From Sphingomonas faeni (GTDB lineage Bacteria > Pseudomonadota > Alphaproteobacteria > Sphingomonadales > Sphingomonadaceae): DNA of 64,000 nt. Below are positions 34,458-43,642 of the stretch, in pieces. Numbering within the stretch: the first letter of the stretch is position 1; every line of letters starts with the position of its first letter. Both the position numbers and the translations under genes were made by a program. Location of the stretch: positions 186,001 to 250,000 of the forward strand of contig NZ_JAUSZF010000004.1 in the NCBI RefSeq assembly GCF_030817315.1. The letters run 5' to 3'. The notes beneath the pieces were generated by a model. It searched no databases, was not told the DNA's origin, and was given only the letters and a program-made list of their open reading frames with translations.

Positions 34458-36997
34458 CAGGACTTGCTGACCACGAGGCGGACGTTCCGCCCGAAGATCG
34501 GACGGCCGTAGATCGCGTCGGCCGTGCCTTGGCCGCTCAACTGGTCGGTACGCGTATTGCCTTCGGTCAGGCCCTTCGCGTTGAACAGATTGTCGCCGAC
34601 GACCTGCATCTGCCACGTGTCGTGCGTCAGCGTGATCCCCGCGCCGACCGTCTGGTAGGAGGGCAGGGCGGTGTTGTTGAAGAAGTCGACATAGCGTTTG
34701 CCGGTATATTCGTAGCGGCCGTACAGCTGCACCGAATTGCCCGCGACGTCGAAGTCGACCGAGGGGCGGATGTTGCCGTAAACCTTCGGCTCGCGGACGA
34801 TCTGGTTGCCCTCGACGTCGCCGGCACTCGCGCCGTTAGCATTGACGAGGCTCTTATATTGCGGATCGCTGATCGTCAGCGCCCCAGTGACTGCGAACCC
34901 GTATGGCAGCGCGAGGTTGCCATCGATCTCGATGCCCTTGATCTCCGCCTTGCCGACGAACGGCACCGACTGGTCGTTGCGGCCGGTGACCGGGTCGAGC
35001 GCGACGAACGACGCGTTGAGCGGATTGTAGCGCGTATAGAAGCCGATCAGGTACAGATAGGACCGGCCGAACGCCGCCTTCAGGCCGACCTCATACTGGT
35101 TCGCCTTCGACGTGATGATCGTCGGGTTGATCTGGTAGGTGACCTGCGTCGATGGCGGCGTTTCGAGGTGCGAGGCGCGGGCATAGGCGCCGAAGTGCTT
35201 GGTGACGTCGTAGTTGATGCCGCCGGTCCAGTTGGTGATGCTGGGGCTGAGCTTCGAGTTGATGATCTGGCCGGTGAACGCGCGGACCGCGTTGTCGGCG
35301 AGCGTGTTCGGGTCGCCGAGGTTGGCGGAGGTCGTTGCGAACGCATAGCCCTTGAAGCTGTAGCGTTCATGGCGGATACCGCCGTCGAGGGTCAGGCCCT
35401 TGACCAGCTCCCACGTGTCGTTGGCATAGAGTGCGTACATCGAGGCGTCGGTGTTGCCGCGGTTGAGCGTGGTCGTATAGCGCAGCACGCCGTTGTCGGT
35501 GACCGAGCCGACCGCCTGGCCCGCGGCGTTGTAGGCGATCAGGTCAAGCGTTCGCGGCTTGCCCTTCACCTCGAGCAGATAGTCCTGGTACGCGACCTCG
35601 TTGGTCTCGCCGTAGAGGCTGCCATACACGCCGACGCGCAGGTCATGCGTGCCGAACCCGGTCGTGATCGAGCGGGTGACGCTGAGATCGCCTTGCGTCG
35701 AATAATATTTCGAGACGACGTCGCGGAACTGCGCGGGGACAACCAGACCTGAGGCGGTGTTCGGGTCATAGACCTCGGCGCCATTGGTGCCGGCGATTGC
35801 ATAGCCGAGCCGGGTCACGCCTGCGCCGAACGCGGTCCGCGCGGCGCCAAGGCTGCTGGCGGCATAGGCGTTGGCGTCCGACGGGTTGCTGGTCGAATAC
35901 AGTGCGTTGAAATGGAGCTTGCCGACGCTGACGCCGCCCTTCGCCGCGACTTTCCAGCCGTCGTAATCGGCGTCGTACTGCACGCCGACATTGCCGAACT
36001 GGGTGTGACGACCATTGCCGAGATCGGCGTCGACGTTGCGCGTCGTGCCGTCGGCCTCGCGGAAGCGGATGTTCGCGTTGCGCAGCGCGGGCGAGTTCAT
36101 CGTGCCGCTGAAAAAATCGATATACTGGTTGAGCGACTTGCTCGGATCGCGCGGGTCGGCGGTCGGGATCGGCAGGTAGAACACGTTGTGGTCGTTCAGG
36201 TAATTGCCCGACACGCGCAGCGATCCGTTGCTGAAGTCGTGCTTGATATTGGCGCGGATCTGGCCGCCGCGATCATTCGGGAAGCCGTTGTCGCGGTAGC
36301 CGTCGTGGCGGCGGAGGAACCCGCCGATCGCGTAATAGGTCGAATCGTCGATCGGGCCAGCCTGATAGCCGTCGAGCCGGTAGAGGCCGGTGTCGCCCAG
36401 CGTGACCTGCGCCTTGCCGCGCGTCGTATCGGTGCCCGACACGGTGATGTTGTTGACGATCGCGGCGGCATAGCTCGCATAGACCGGGGCAGGGCCGCCG
36501 CGCACGACCTCGACGCGCTGCGTCATCAGGTCGAACCGGTTGATGCTGTCGCCGCGGAAGAAATTGCCATCATTCTCGTGGAACAGCGGCAGGCCGTCCT
36601 GCTGGAAGGTGACGAGCCCGCCGTCGCTCGGCAGGCCGCGCAGGCGGATGATGTTCTGGACTTCACCGCCGGTGCTCTCGACCGCGAAGCCGGGCAATTT
36701 GCCGAGCAGGTCGGCGAAGTTGATCGGCGCGAGCTTCTGGATGTCGGCGTTGCTGAGCGAGTTGACCGCGTAGGAGACGTCGAAGCGGCGCTGCTGGCGC
36801 GCGGAGCCGGTGACGATAATGTCGCCGCCGCCAGCGTCAGGCGCTGCGGCGTCTGGTGCGGCAGCTTCCGGAACCGCATCGGCCGGGGGCGTGGCGGCCG
36901 GAGGAGCGGCTGGGGCGGTTTGAGCCCAAGCCGGCGACTGCGCGGCGATGCTCAACGCGAGAATGGCGCAACCCGTGCGCAAGCCAAATTTGGTCAT
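34454..36997 (-). CDS. TonB-dependent outer-membrane receptor
   Basis: An 847-residue receptor and first gene of the receptor, YdcF-like, GH92 operon. The start at 36997 gives the signal peptide MTKFGLRTGCAILALSIAAQ ... AWAQ, followed by a Pro/Ala-rich linker (about 26-58) and the TonB box region DIIVTGSARQQRRFDVSYAV. The plug has LLGKLPGFAVESTGGEVQNI and IRLRGLPSDGG. The barrel ends PIFGRNVRLVVSKSW. A much longer open frame extends to 37411 but lacks protein character. Its likely cargo is a mannose-containing glycan, because the operon ends in a GH92 gene. Confidence 0.92.
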   Translation of the reverse strand: MTKFGLRTGCAILALSIAAQSPAWAQTAPAAPPAATPPADAVPEAAAPDAAAPDAGGGDIIVTGSARQQRRFDVSYAVNSLSNADIQKLAPINFADLLGKLPGFAVESTGGEVQNIIRLRGLPSDGGLVTFQQDGLPLFHENDGNFFRGDSINRFDLMTQRVEVVRGGPAPVYASYAAAIVNNITVSGTDTTRGKAQVTLGDTGLYRLDGYQAGPIDDSTYYAIGGFLRRHDGYRDNGFPNDRGGQIRANIKHDFSNGSLRVSGNYLNDHNVFYLPIPTADPRDPSKSLNQYIDFFSGTMNSPALRNANIRFREADGTTRNVDADLGNGRHTQFGNVGVQYDADYDGWKVAAKGGVSVGKLHFNALYSTSNPSDANAYAASSLGAARTAFGAGVTRLGYAIAGTNGAEVYDPNTASGLVVPAQFRDVVSKYYSTQGDLSVTRSITTGFGTHDLRVGVYGSLYGETNEVAYQDYLLEVKGKPRTLDLIAYNAAGQAVGSVTDNGVLRYTTTLNRGNTDASMYALYANDTWELVKGLTLDGGIRHERYSFKGYAFATTSANLGDPNTLADNAVRAFTGQIINSKLSPSITNWTGGINYDVTKHFGAYARASHLETPPSTQVTYQINPTIITSKANQYEVGLKAAFGRSYLYLIGFYTRYNPLNASFVALDPVTGRNDQSVPFVGKAEIKGIEIDGNLALPYGFAVTGALTISDPQYKSLVNANGASAGDVEGNQIVREPKVYGNIRPSVDFDVAGNSVQLYGRYEYTGKRYVDFFNNTALPSYQTVGAGITLTHDTWQMQVVGDNLFNAKGLTEGNTRTDQLSGQGTADAIYGRPIFGRNVRLVVSKSW

Positions 36998-37531
36998 CTG
37001 TTCGTCCCCACCCTGTTCAATGAAAAGCCGTTGGACGCTCGATGTGACAGTTTTATTAATCGTACGGAATAACTCGACGAAGGTACTTGATCGAATAGGT
37101 AATGTAGCTTCGATCCCGGCAGCGGGGGCGACGGCCGCGAAATGATCGTCGGACTTGCCGCGCAAGCTCCTTCTAACGCCATCCCCATCCAGCATCGTAG
37201 ATTGCCTTAAGCTGCGATTTAGCCGAACTCGTGCCGTTGTTGGAGCAGGTGCAAGAAGCAACGTTGCTTCAGCTTTAACCTCGTGTCGTCGTCTTTTACG
37301 CCTGTTCAGGCACTCGTATCTGCCTCGATTGGCAGGGAAAGTGCGCCGGCTAGCTTTGGCAAGCGGCGCGAAATTCAAACACGCCGTGTCCTCGTTGCCG
37401 AATTCTGCCAAATAAGGATGAACGAACGGCTGAAGTGAGGAAGCGCGCAGGGCGATTTGAATGGCTGCAACTGGGTCGGTTTAGTCGTCGAACTCGAATG
37501 CAAGGTGTGTCAAAAATCGGCGCTTATAGAT
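36998..37531. other. Intergenic region with dispersed repeat copy 4
   Basis: Bases 36998-37416 probably include the promoter of the receptor operon; no gene is supported and no operator stands out. Bases 37417-37477 are a diverged copy of the dispersed repeat (GATGAACGAACGGCTGAAGT ... GAATGGCTGCAACTGGGTCG). Confidence 0.5.
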
Positions 37532-38227
37532 TTATGCCGCGGATCCTTCGATTTCACGAAGTTTAACGCACGCGATCTTTGCTGCTTCTCGGACATGCTT
37601 TTGGCAAGCGGCAGCCGCTCCTGATGCATCTTGGCGTTCGATGAGATCGACCATTCCTGCCAGCCGTTTGAGCCCAGCAGCTTGCCGTCCAACGACCGAT
37701 AGCGTCATCGCGCGTAACTGACTGATCCGACTGTTCAATCGTTGGACGATTTCCCAGGCGATGAGGTGTCCGCCTGTCTTGAAGATGATCTCGTAGAAAC
37801 AGGTCGTCGCCCTTAACGCTCTAATCGCACTACGCTGTTCATGGGCAACGGCAATATCCGCCAGTGCCGACTTCAGTGCCGAGACGGTCACCTCTGTAGC
37901 GACGCGAGCGCACGCCGCGACCGCGGACGATTCGAGCTGGATGCGAATGTCGTAAATCTGTTCCGCCTGGTCGATCGTGATGATCCCCAAGCGCGGTCCC
38001 GACGGTGTTCCCTCAACAAGCCCTTCGGACTCGAGATTGCGAATAACCTCGCGGATCACCGACCGGCTTACCCCCAAGCGCTCGGCTAAATTGCGTTCCA
38101 CCAAGCGTTCGCCAGGGCTGATACGGCCTTCGAGAATAGCATCGCGAACGCGGTCGAGCGCGATCAAGCGCAGGGTCTGCGGCCGGGATTCGATCCGGTC
38201 CAGCATATTTACGTCGTCATTCTGCAT
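37532..38227 (-). CDS. GntR family regulator, FCD subfamily, of the catabolic cluster
   Basis: A 231-residue regulator. The winged helix (about 20-85) includes LAERLGVSRSVIREVIRNLE with SEGLVEG; the FCD domain spans about 95-225. The start is set at 38227 (MQNDDVNMLDRIESRPQT); an in-frame ATG at 38278 would extend it by 17 residues. It is divergent from the operon beginning at 38327, and the perfect palindrome TGGTATACCA at 38284 lies between them. That is the type of site bound by FadR/VanR-like GntR proteins. A second copy at 45055 makes it the likely controller of the entire cluster, released by a pathway intermediate. Confidence 0.87.
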   Translation of the reverse strand: MQNDDVNMLDRIESRPQTLRLIALDRVRDAILEGRISPGERLVERNLAERLGVSRSVIREVIRNLESEGLVEGTPSGPRLGIITIDQAEQIYDIRIQLESSAVAACARVATEVTVSALKSALADIAVAHEQRSAIRALRATTCFYEIIFKTGGHLIAWEIVQRLNSRISQLRAMTLSVVGRQAAGLKRLAGMVDLIERQDASGAAAACQKHVREAAKIACVKLREIEGSAA

Positions 38228-38283
38228 CAGCGTTGTTCCCTCAAAGGTCACCATAAATGAACAATTGCCATTGTCCAATCAGG

Positions 38284-38293
38284 TGGTATACCA
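38284..38293. promoter_or_regulatory. Putative GntR operator TGGTATACCA, copy 1
   Basis: A perfect 10-base palindrome in the 100-base gap between the GntR gene and the DUF1185 operon, 43 bases before the ATG at 38327. The same ten bases recur at 45055-45064 ahead of the permease gene. The sequence matches the TGGTnnACCA core of GntR/FCD operators. Confidence 0.75.
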
Positions 38294-38326
38294 ACAGACA
38301 CCATACAGGCAGGAGGGTTGCTAGAC

Positions 38327-38929
38327 ATGGCACTAAGCATTCGAAAGATTGTCTCGTACGTTGAAGAAGTGCGTACCGAAGGCGGCAAGGAAGCCGGCAC
38401 CCCGGTTACCACCGTCATGGTTGCAGCCGTTCTCCAGAACCCATGGGCCGGACGAGGCTTCGTCGAAGACCTTCAGCCCGAGATCCGCGCGTACGCGTCC
38501 GACCTTGGTGCGCTGATCGTCAAGCGGCTGATCGCGGCGATGGGGGGTGCGGACCGGATCGAGGCGTATGGCAAGGCCGCGGTCGTCGGCGCCGCCGGTG
38601 AGATCGAGCATGCCTCTGCGTTGATTCACACGCTGCGCTTCGGCAACCACTATCGCGAGGCGGTAGAGGCAAAGTCCTATCTGAGCTTCACCAACAAGCG
38701 TGGCGGGCTGGGGACGTCGATCCAGGTGCCGATGATGCACAAGGACGATGAGGGCCAGCGCTCGCACTACATCACCGGTGAGTTCTCGATTTCGGACGCC
38801 CCGCTTCCTGACGAGATCGTCGTCGTTCTGGGGGCGGCGGATGCGGGGCGGGTACATCCCCGTATCGGGAACCGATACCTCGACTTGGAAGCCATCGCAG
38901 CCGAAAAGGCAGCGCGGCAGGCGTCGTGA
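38327..38929 (+). CDS. Amino acid synthesis family protein (PF06684, DUF1185)
   Basis: A 200-residue protein with an AGGAGGG site before its ATG. Family features: IRKIVSYVEEVRTEGGKEAG, AAVLQNPWAGRGFVEDLQPE, YGKAAVVGAAGEIEHASALI HTLRFG and an NKRGG segment. PF06684 proteins occur in catabolic gene clusters for nitrogen compounds and are thought to be hydrolase- or ligase-like, but the reaction is not established to my knowledge. First gene of a five-gene operon with very short or overlapping junctions. The following start overlaps its stop (TGATG). Confidence 0.85.
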   Translation: MALSIRKIVSYVEEVRTEGGKEAGTPVTTVMVAAVLQNPWAGRGFVEDLQPEIRAYASDLGALIVKRLIAAMGGADRIEAYGKAAVVGAAGEIEHASALIHTLRFGNHYREAVEAKSYLSFTNKRGGLGTSIQVPMMHKDDEGQRSHYITGEFSISDAPLPDEIVVVLGAADAGRVHPRIGNRYLDLEAIAAEKAARQAS

Positions 38930-39753
38930 TGGCTGGCGTTCCCGACACGGTGAACGTGCCACTGTCCTACGACGATAGCGGCGGCACGGGGCCTGTGGTC
39001 GTCCTCATTCACGGTGTCGGGCTGTCTCGTGGAATGTGGGCGGCGCAGGTGCCGCTACTCGAGACAGAGTATCGCGTCATTGCCGTCGACATGCTTGGTC
39101 ATGGCGACAGTGCGCGCCCTCCCGAAGATGCCGGTCTGGATAGCTTTGCCGATCACATCGTCGCGGTGCTGGATCATGCGGGGGTCGATCGGGGGACCTT
39201 TATCGGGTTCTCGATGGGGGCACTTGTCGCGCGCGCCGTGGCCTTGCGTCATCGCAGCCGGGTCGAGGCTCTGGTCCTTCTCAACGGCGTGTTCGATCGC
39301 TCGCCAGACATACGCTCGACTATCCTGGCCCGTGTCGCCGATGTCGCCACGGACGGTCCAGCCGCGAACATCGATGGTGCGATCGAGCGATGGTTCAGCC
39401 CGGCGTTCCGCAACGTGAATGCTAAGTATATTGCGGACCTGCGCACGAGCTTCGTAGCCAACGACCCGGCCGGGTATGCGGTAGCCTACCGGTTGTTCGC
39501 AACCGAGGATTGCTATGGCGATGCGGAGCTGTCCACCATCAACGTTCCGACCCTCGTCGCGACCGGCGAATATGACGTTGGCTCGACACCGGCGATGGCA
39601 AGGTCTTTGGCCGCGCGCATTCCCGGTGCGGTCTGCCGGGTCGTGGAGAATGCGCGGCATATGATGCCGGTCGAAATGGCAGATGCGACCAACGCCCTCC
39701 TGTTGGATTTCCTGGCTACGATCGAGTGTCACCAACCCTCCTTGGGAGATTGA
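38929..39753 (+). CDS. Alpha/beta hydrolase (RutD-like)
   Basis: A 274-residue cytosolic hydrolase. The ATG at 38929 overlaps the previous stop; a GTG one codon earlier is possible. The oxyanion motif is LIHGVGLSRGMW, the nucleophile is S95 in IGFSMGALVA, the acid is in ATGEYDVGSTP (about 213) and the His is in ENARHMMPVE (about 242). The size and pattern match RutD and enol-lactonase-like (PcaD) proteins, which cleave C-C, ester or carbamate bonds in ring-degradation pathways. In this operon it may hydrolyse the ring-opened product. The exact reaction is inferred only. Confidence 0.85.
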   Translation: MAGVPDTVNVPLSYDDSGGTGPVVVLIHGVGLSRGMWAAQVPLLETEYRVIAVDMLGHGDSARPPEDAGLDSFADHIVAVLDHAGVDRGTFIGFSMGALVARAVALRHRSRVEALVLLNGVFDRSPDIRSTILARVADVATDGPAANIDGAIERWFSPAFRNVNAKYIADLRTSFVANDPAGYAVAYRLFATEDCYGDAELSTINVPTLVATGEYDVGSTPAMARSLAARIPGAVCRVVENARHMMPVEMADATNALLLDFLATIECHQPSLGD

Positions 39754-39755
39754 AG

Positions 39756-41234
39756 ATGACGACCACCACGTTCCAGATGCTCGTGGGTGGGCAATCGGTC
39801 CCTGCCGTCTCGGGCGCGACCTACACCTCCCTCAACCCGGCGACAGGAGAGGCATGGTCTACGCTTCCTGACGGCGATGCGGCGGACGTCGATCACGCTG
39901 TGCGTGTTGCCGATGCCGCTTTCCGTTCAGACGAATGGCGCCGGCTGACTGCGAGCGCGCGCGGCAAACTCCTTCGGTGCCTTGGTGATCTAGTTGCCGA
40001 CCATGCCGTCGAACTCGCAGAACTCGAAACCCGCGATAACGGGAAGCTAATCCGAGAGACGCGCGGCCAGCTCGCCTACCTGCCGGAGTTCTTCCACTAC
40101 GCCGCGGGTCTGGCCGACAAGCTCGAGGGCAGCACGCTGCCGATCGACAAGACCGACATGTTCGCCTTCACCGTCCACGAGCCGCTTGGCGTCGTCGCCG
40201 CGATCGTGCCCTGGAACAGCCCGCTCTATCTGACCGCGATCAAGCTCGCGCCGGCGCTGGCGGCAGGTAATACGATAGTCATCAAACCTTCCGAACATGC
40301 ATCGACCAGCATACTGCGCTTTGCAGAACTCGTCGCGCTCGCCGGCTTTCCCGACGGCGTCGTCAACGTGGTAACCGGCTTCGGCGCAGGCGCGGGCGCG
40401 GCGCTGACCCGTCATCCGCTGGTCCGCCGCGTCGCTTTCACCGGCGGTCCCGCAACCGCGCGACATGTCGTACGCGCTACCGCGGAGAATTTCGCCAAGC
40501 TCTCGCTCGAACTCGGCGGCAAGTCCGCGAACATCGTCTTCGACGACGCGGATCTGGAAGGTGCCGTCAACGGCGCAGTGGCGGGCATTTATGCCGCGTC
40601 CGGTCAGAGCTGTGTCGCCGGATCGCGGTTGCTGGTCCAGGATGGCATCTACGACAGGTTCGTCGCCGCGCTGCGCGAGCGCATCGCACGGATCACGATC
40701 GGCGATCCGCTTGATCCGGCTTCGGACATGGGGCCGATGGCGACGGAACAGCAGCTCGGTGTCGTGGAGACGATGGTTGCGCGCGCGCGTGAGCAGGGCG
40801 TGACCGTGCTGGCTGGCGGCAAGCGGCCCGAGGGGCATGCTGGCTGGTTCTACGAACCAACGCTGCTCGAATGCGAGTCTGCGGATCTCGACATTGTCCA
40901 GAACGAGGTGTTCGGGCCGGTCGCCGCGATCATGCGCTTCAGCGATGAAGACGACGCGCTCCGTCTCGCCAACGGAACCGAGTACGCACTCGCGGCCGGC
41001 GTCTGGACCCGCGATCTTGCCCGCGGCCACCGGATGGCGCGCGACGTCCATGCCGGCATCGTCTGGGTGAACACCTACCGAGCCGTGTCGGCGATGGCGC
41101 CGATCGGCGGCTACGGCGCGAGCGGCTACGGCCGTGAGGGCGGTATCCACTCCGTCCTCGACTACACCGAACTCAAGACCGTGTGGGTAAATCTGTCGGA
41201 TAAACCGATGGGCGACCCGTTCGTGATGCGATGA
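39756..41234 (+). CDS. NAD(P)-dependent aldehyde dehydrogenase
   Basis: A 492-residue ALDH. The Rossmann and catalytic motifs are complete: VVAAIVPWNSPLYLTAIKLA, the glycine motif VAFTGGPATARHV, the general base Glu in KLSLELGGKS, the nucleophile Cys in AASGQSCVAGSR, and NEVFGPVAAIMRF. It oxidises an aldehyde to a carboxylic acid. A GGGAG site precedes the ATG, 2 bases after the hydrolase stop. A second ALDH lies two genes on, so the pathway probably forms two different aldehydes, or an amino- or semialdehyde and its successor. Confidence 0.92.
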   Translation: MTTTTFQMLVGGQSVPAVSGATYTSLNPATGEAWSTLPDGDAADVDHAVRVADAAFRSDEWRRLTASARGKLLRCLGDLVADHAVELAELETRDNGKLIRETRGQLAYLPEFFHYAAGLADKLEGSTLPIDKTDMFAFTVHEPLGVVAAIVPWNSPLYLTAIKLAPALAAGNTIVIKPSEHASTSILRFAELVALAGFPDGVVNVVTGFGAGAGAALTRHPLVRRVAFTGGPATARHVVRATAENFAKLSLELGGKSANIVFDDADLEGAVNGAVAGIYAASGQSCVAGSRLLVQDGIYDRFVAALRERIARITIGDPLDPASDMGPMATEQQLGVVETMVARAREQGVTVLAGGKRPEGHAGWFYEPTLLECESADLDIVQNEVFGPVAAIMRFSDEDDALRLANGTEYALAAGVWTRDLARGHRMARDVHAGIVWVNTYRAVSAMAPIGGYGASGYGREGGIHSVLDYTELKTVWVNLSDKPMGDPFVMR

Positions 41235-41245
41235 AGGAGAGAGAC

Positions 41246-41749
41246 ATGACTTCAAGTTCGATCGATCCCACCGAGTTCCGCACTGCGATGGCTGGCTTTC
41301 CCAGCGGCGTGACGGTCGTAACGACGCTGGATACGGAAGGCGCGATCGCCGGGTTCACGGCCAGCGCGTTCAGTTCGCTCTCGCTCGACCCGGCGCTAGT
41401 TCTGGTCTGCCCCGCGCTGACGTCGGCAACATACCCCCATCTCGTCAGCCGTCAGAGCTTCGCCATTCACATCCTTGCGGCCGGGCAGCAGGACCTAGCC
41501 ATGGCTTTCGCATCGAAAGGGACCGAGAAGATCGCCGGACTGGACTGGACGCTCAGTGAACTGGGCAATCCGATACTCCCCGGCGTGGCCTGCGTTATCG
41601 AGTGCACGCTGTGGCGCGAGTACGAAGGCGGCGACCATGCCATCGTCATCGGCGCCGTCCAGCGTATCGGTCTCACCGATAGCCCCGTCCTCATCTACCA
41701 CAAGGGCAGCATGACGGATCACCCCTCGCCGGTGCTGGAGGCGGCATGA
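41246..41749 (+). CDS. FMN reductase of a two-component monooxygenase (RutF/HpaC-like)
   Basis: A 167-residue flavin reductase-like protein. The start at ATG 41246 follows AAGGAGA; an ATG at 41231 overlapping the previous stop is less likely. Family motifs: FRTAMAGFPSGVTVVTTLD, GFTASAFSSLSLDPALVLVC PA, and the C-terminal GDHAIVIGAVQRI. It uses NAD(P)H to make reduced FMN that diffuses to a partner oxygenase, here almost certainly the luciferase-like protein at 43935. Its stop overlaps the start of the next gene (ATGA). Confidence 0.9.
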   Translation: MTSSSIDPTEFRTAMAGFPSGVTVVTTLDTEGAIAGFTASAFSSLSLDPALVLVCPALTSATYPHLVSRQSFAIHILAAGQQDLAMAFASKGTEKIAGLDWTLSELGNPILPGVACVIECTLWREYEGGDHAIVIGAVQRIGLTDSPVLIYHKGSMTDHPSPVLEAA

Positions 41750-43188
41750 CGTTGCATACGCTTCATCCGTTCCGCGACCGTGCGTTGATCGACGGCCGGT
41801 GGGTCTCTGCGACGGGGCAGGGTAGTGCGGTGTACGATCCGGCGACAGGCGAGATCATTGCTTCCGTGCCGGATCTCGGGCGGGAGGAAGCCCAGCTGGC
41901 AATCGCGGCTGCCGAACGTGCGCTCGTAGGTTGGCGTGCCCGACCGGCGGGAGAGCGCGCGGACATCCTCATGCGCTGGTACGCGCTCATGCAGGACCAC
42001 CGCGATGCGCTTGCCCAGATCCTCACGGCGGAACAGGGCAAGCCGCTCGCCGAAGCTGCGGGGGAGATCCTCTACGCCGCAAGCTTCCTGCGCTGGTATG
42101 CGGAAGAGGCGCGGCGCGTCGATGGGGAGATCATCCCAGCACCAAAGGCCAGCCAGCGCATCCTCGTCTGGCACGAGCCCGTCGGGGTGACCGCCGCGAT
42201 CACGCCGTGGAACTTCCCCGCGGCGATGATCACGCGCAAGGTAGGCCCCGCGCTTGCAGCTGGCTGTACGATGATCTTGAAGCCGGCGCCCGAGACGCCA
42301 CTGACCGCGCTCGCACTCGCCGCGCTCGCAGAGGAGGCAGGTGTCCCAGCAGGCGTCTTCAATGTCGTGACGGGCGATGCCGCCGCGATCGGCGGCGCAC
42401 TGATGGACAGTCCGGTAGTCCGCAAGGTGTCGTTCACGGGATCCACGCCGGTCGGTCGCATGCTGTTCGCACAGGCGGCGCCTACGCTGAAAAGGCTGTC
42501 ACTCGAGCTCGGCGGGAACGCACCGTTCATCGTGTTCGATGACGCCGACCTCGATGCGGCGGTCGACGGTGCGATGCTGGGCAAGTTCCGGAACGCCGGC
42601 CAGACGTGTGTCTGCGTCAACCGCTTCCTGGTCCAGGACTCCGTACACGACCGTTTCGTCGAGATGCTGCGGGAGCGGATCGCGAAGCTCGTGGTAGGAC
42701 CCGGAACGGATCCTGACACTACGATCGGCCCCCTCATCAACGAAAAGGCCGTGATCAAGGTGGAGGATCATGTCGCTGACGCCGTGCGTCGCGGCGGTCG
42801 ATTGGTGGCGGGGGGTAAGCGGGGGGAAGGTCTTTTCTATCCGCCTACGCTGATTGCGGACGTCCCCGCCGATGCAGCGATCGCGCGGGATGAGACCTTC
42901 GGTCCGCTCGCGGGCGTCATACGGTTCACGGACGAGGCGGAAGCGATCCGTCTAGCGAACGATACCGAGTTCGGCCTGGCGGCCTACGCCTATACGCGAG
43001 ACATTGGCCGCGCGATGCGAGTGGCCGGTGCGCTCGAGTACGGCATGGTGGGTTTGAACGAAGCGGCCATCTCCACCGAGGTCGCACCGTTCGGCGGGAT
43101 CAAGGCGTCGGGCCAGGGGCGGGAGGGCTCCCGTCATGGTATCGCCGAGTATCTCGAGTTGAAGTACGTGATGATGGGCGGGCTGTAG
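41746..43188 (+). CDS. Succinate-semialdehyde dehydrogenase-like ALDH
   Basis: A 480-residue aldehyde dehydrogenase of the GabD type. The conserved segments are TAAITPWNFPAAMITRKVGP, KVSFTGSTPVGRML, the Glu in LSLELGGNAPFIVFDDADLD and the Cys in KFRNAGQTCVCVNRF, which has the GabD-like second Cys. It oxidises succinate semialdehyde or a similar C4-C5 semialdehyde to feed the citric acid cycle. Last gene of the DUF1185 operon, followed by a strong stem-loop. If the pathway ends in succinate semialdehyde, this is the terminal step, as in known pyridine degradation schemes. Confidence 0.9.
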   Translation: MTLHTLHPFRDRALIDGRWVSATGQGSAVYDPATGEIIASVPDLGREEAQLAIAAAERALVGWRARPAGERADILMRWYALMQDHRDALAQILTAEQGKPLAEAAGEILYAASFLRWYAEEARRVDGEIIPAPKASQRILVWHEPVGVTAAITPWNFPAAMITRKVGPALAAGCTMILKPAPETPLTALALAALAEEAGVPAGVFNVVTGDAAAIGGALMDSPVVRKVSFTGSTPVGRMLFAQAAPTLKRLSLELGGNAPFIVFDDADLDAAVDGAMLGKFRNAGQTCVCVNRFLVQDSVHDRFVEMLRERIAKLVVGPGTDPDTTIGPLINEKAVIKVEDHVADAVRRGGRLVAGGKRGEGLFYPPTLIADVPADAAIARDETFGPLAGVIRFTDEAEAIRLANDTEFGLAAYAYTRDIGRAMRVAGALEYGMVGLNEAAISTEVAPFGGIKASGQGREGSRHGIAEYLELKYVMMGGL

Positions 43189-43196
43189 AACCGGAA

Positions 43197-43233
43197 CCGA
43201 AGCCAGACGCGCCGCGCTCGCATCTGGCTTCGG
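43197..43233. terminator. Bidirectional terminator between convergent operons
   Basis: A perfect 11-base stem CCGAAGCCAGA ... TCTGGCTTCGG with a 15-base loop, placed between the converging ends of the GabD-like gene and the decarboxylase-like gene. No long T tract, so the efficiency is uncertain. Confidence 0.75.
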
Positions 43234-43240
43234 CCACCGG

Positions 43241-43642
43241 TCAGCCTTGAATACCGTCGATTTCCGCGAACACCTCTTTGGCGAGCCGAAAGCTGTCGAC
43301 CCCGGCGGGCACGCCGACGTAGACCGCGATCTGGAGCAAGACCTCGCGCAACTCCTCGCGGGTCACGCCGTTCGTGAGCGCACCGCGGATGTGCGCCTTG
43401 AACTCGTGACCGCGATTGAGCGCGGCGATCATGCCCAGGTTGAGGATGCTGCGGCTGCGGCGGTCGAGGCCCGGCCTGTTCCAGATATGGTCCCAGCAAT
43501 ACTCCGTCGTCAGTTCCTGCATCGGCCAGTTGAAGTCGTCCGCGCCGGCAAGGGCCTTGTCGACATACGCATCGCCAAGCACCTCACGCCTGGTCTCCAG
43601 GCCACGGTCGAAGGCTTCGCTGGTCGTCCGCTCGCTCGTCAT
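43241..43642 (-). CDS. Carboxymuconolactone decarboxylase family protein
   Basis: A 133-residue all-helical CMD protein. The core is YVDKALAGADDFNWPMQELT TEYCWDHIWNRPGLDRRSRS followed by LGMIAALNRGHEFKAHIRGA and REVLLQIAVYVGVPA. The single Cys and the His in GHEFKAH are placed as in PcaC-like decarboxylases rather than AhpD (no CxxC). In the cluster it may decarboxylate, isomerise or hydrate a ring-opened acid. Its start overlaps the stop of the DUF1330 gene (ATGA); it is third in the operon luciferase-like, DUF1330, CMD. Confidence 0.88.
   Translation of the reverse strand: MTSERTTSEAFDRGLETRREVLGDAYVDKALAGADDFNWPMQELTTEYCWDHIWNRPGLDRRSRSILNLGMIAALNRGHEFKAHIRGALTNGVTREELREVLLQIAVYVGVPAGVDSFRLAKEVFAEIDGIQG

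Noticed and set aside
37000..37411. Extended N-terminus of the TonB receptor to 37411
   Set aside because: The extra 138 residues are basic and low in protein character, and a normal signal peptide starts at 36997.
38926..38929. GTG at 38926 as the hydrolase start
   Set aside because: The ATG one codon later overlaps the previous stop in the usual TGATG form and is preferred; the difference is one residue.
40047..41255. A 402-codon minus-strand frame opposite the first ALDH
   Set aside because: It is fully antisense to a complete aldehyde dehydrogenase and has no recognisable domain.
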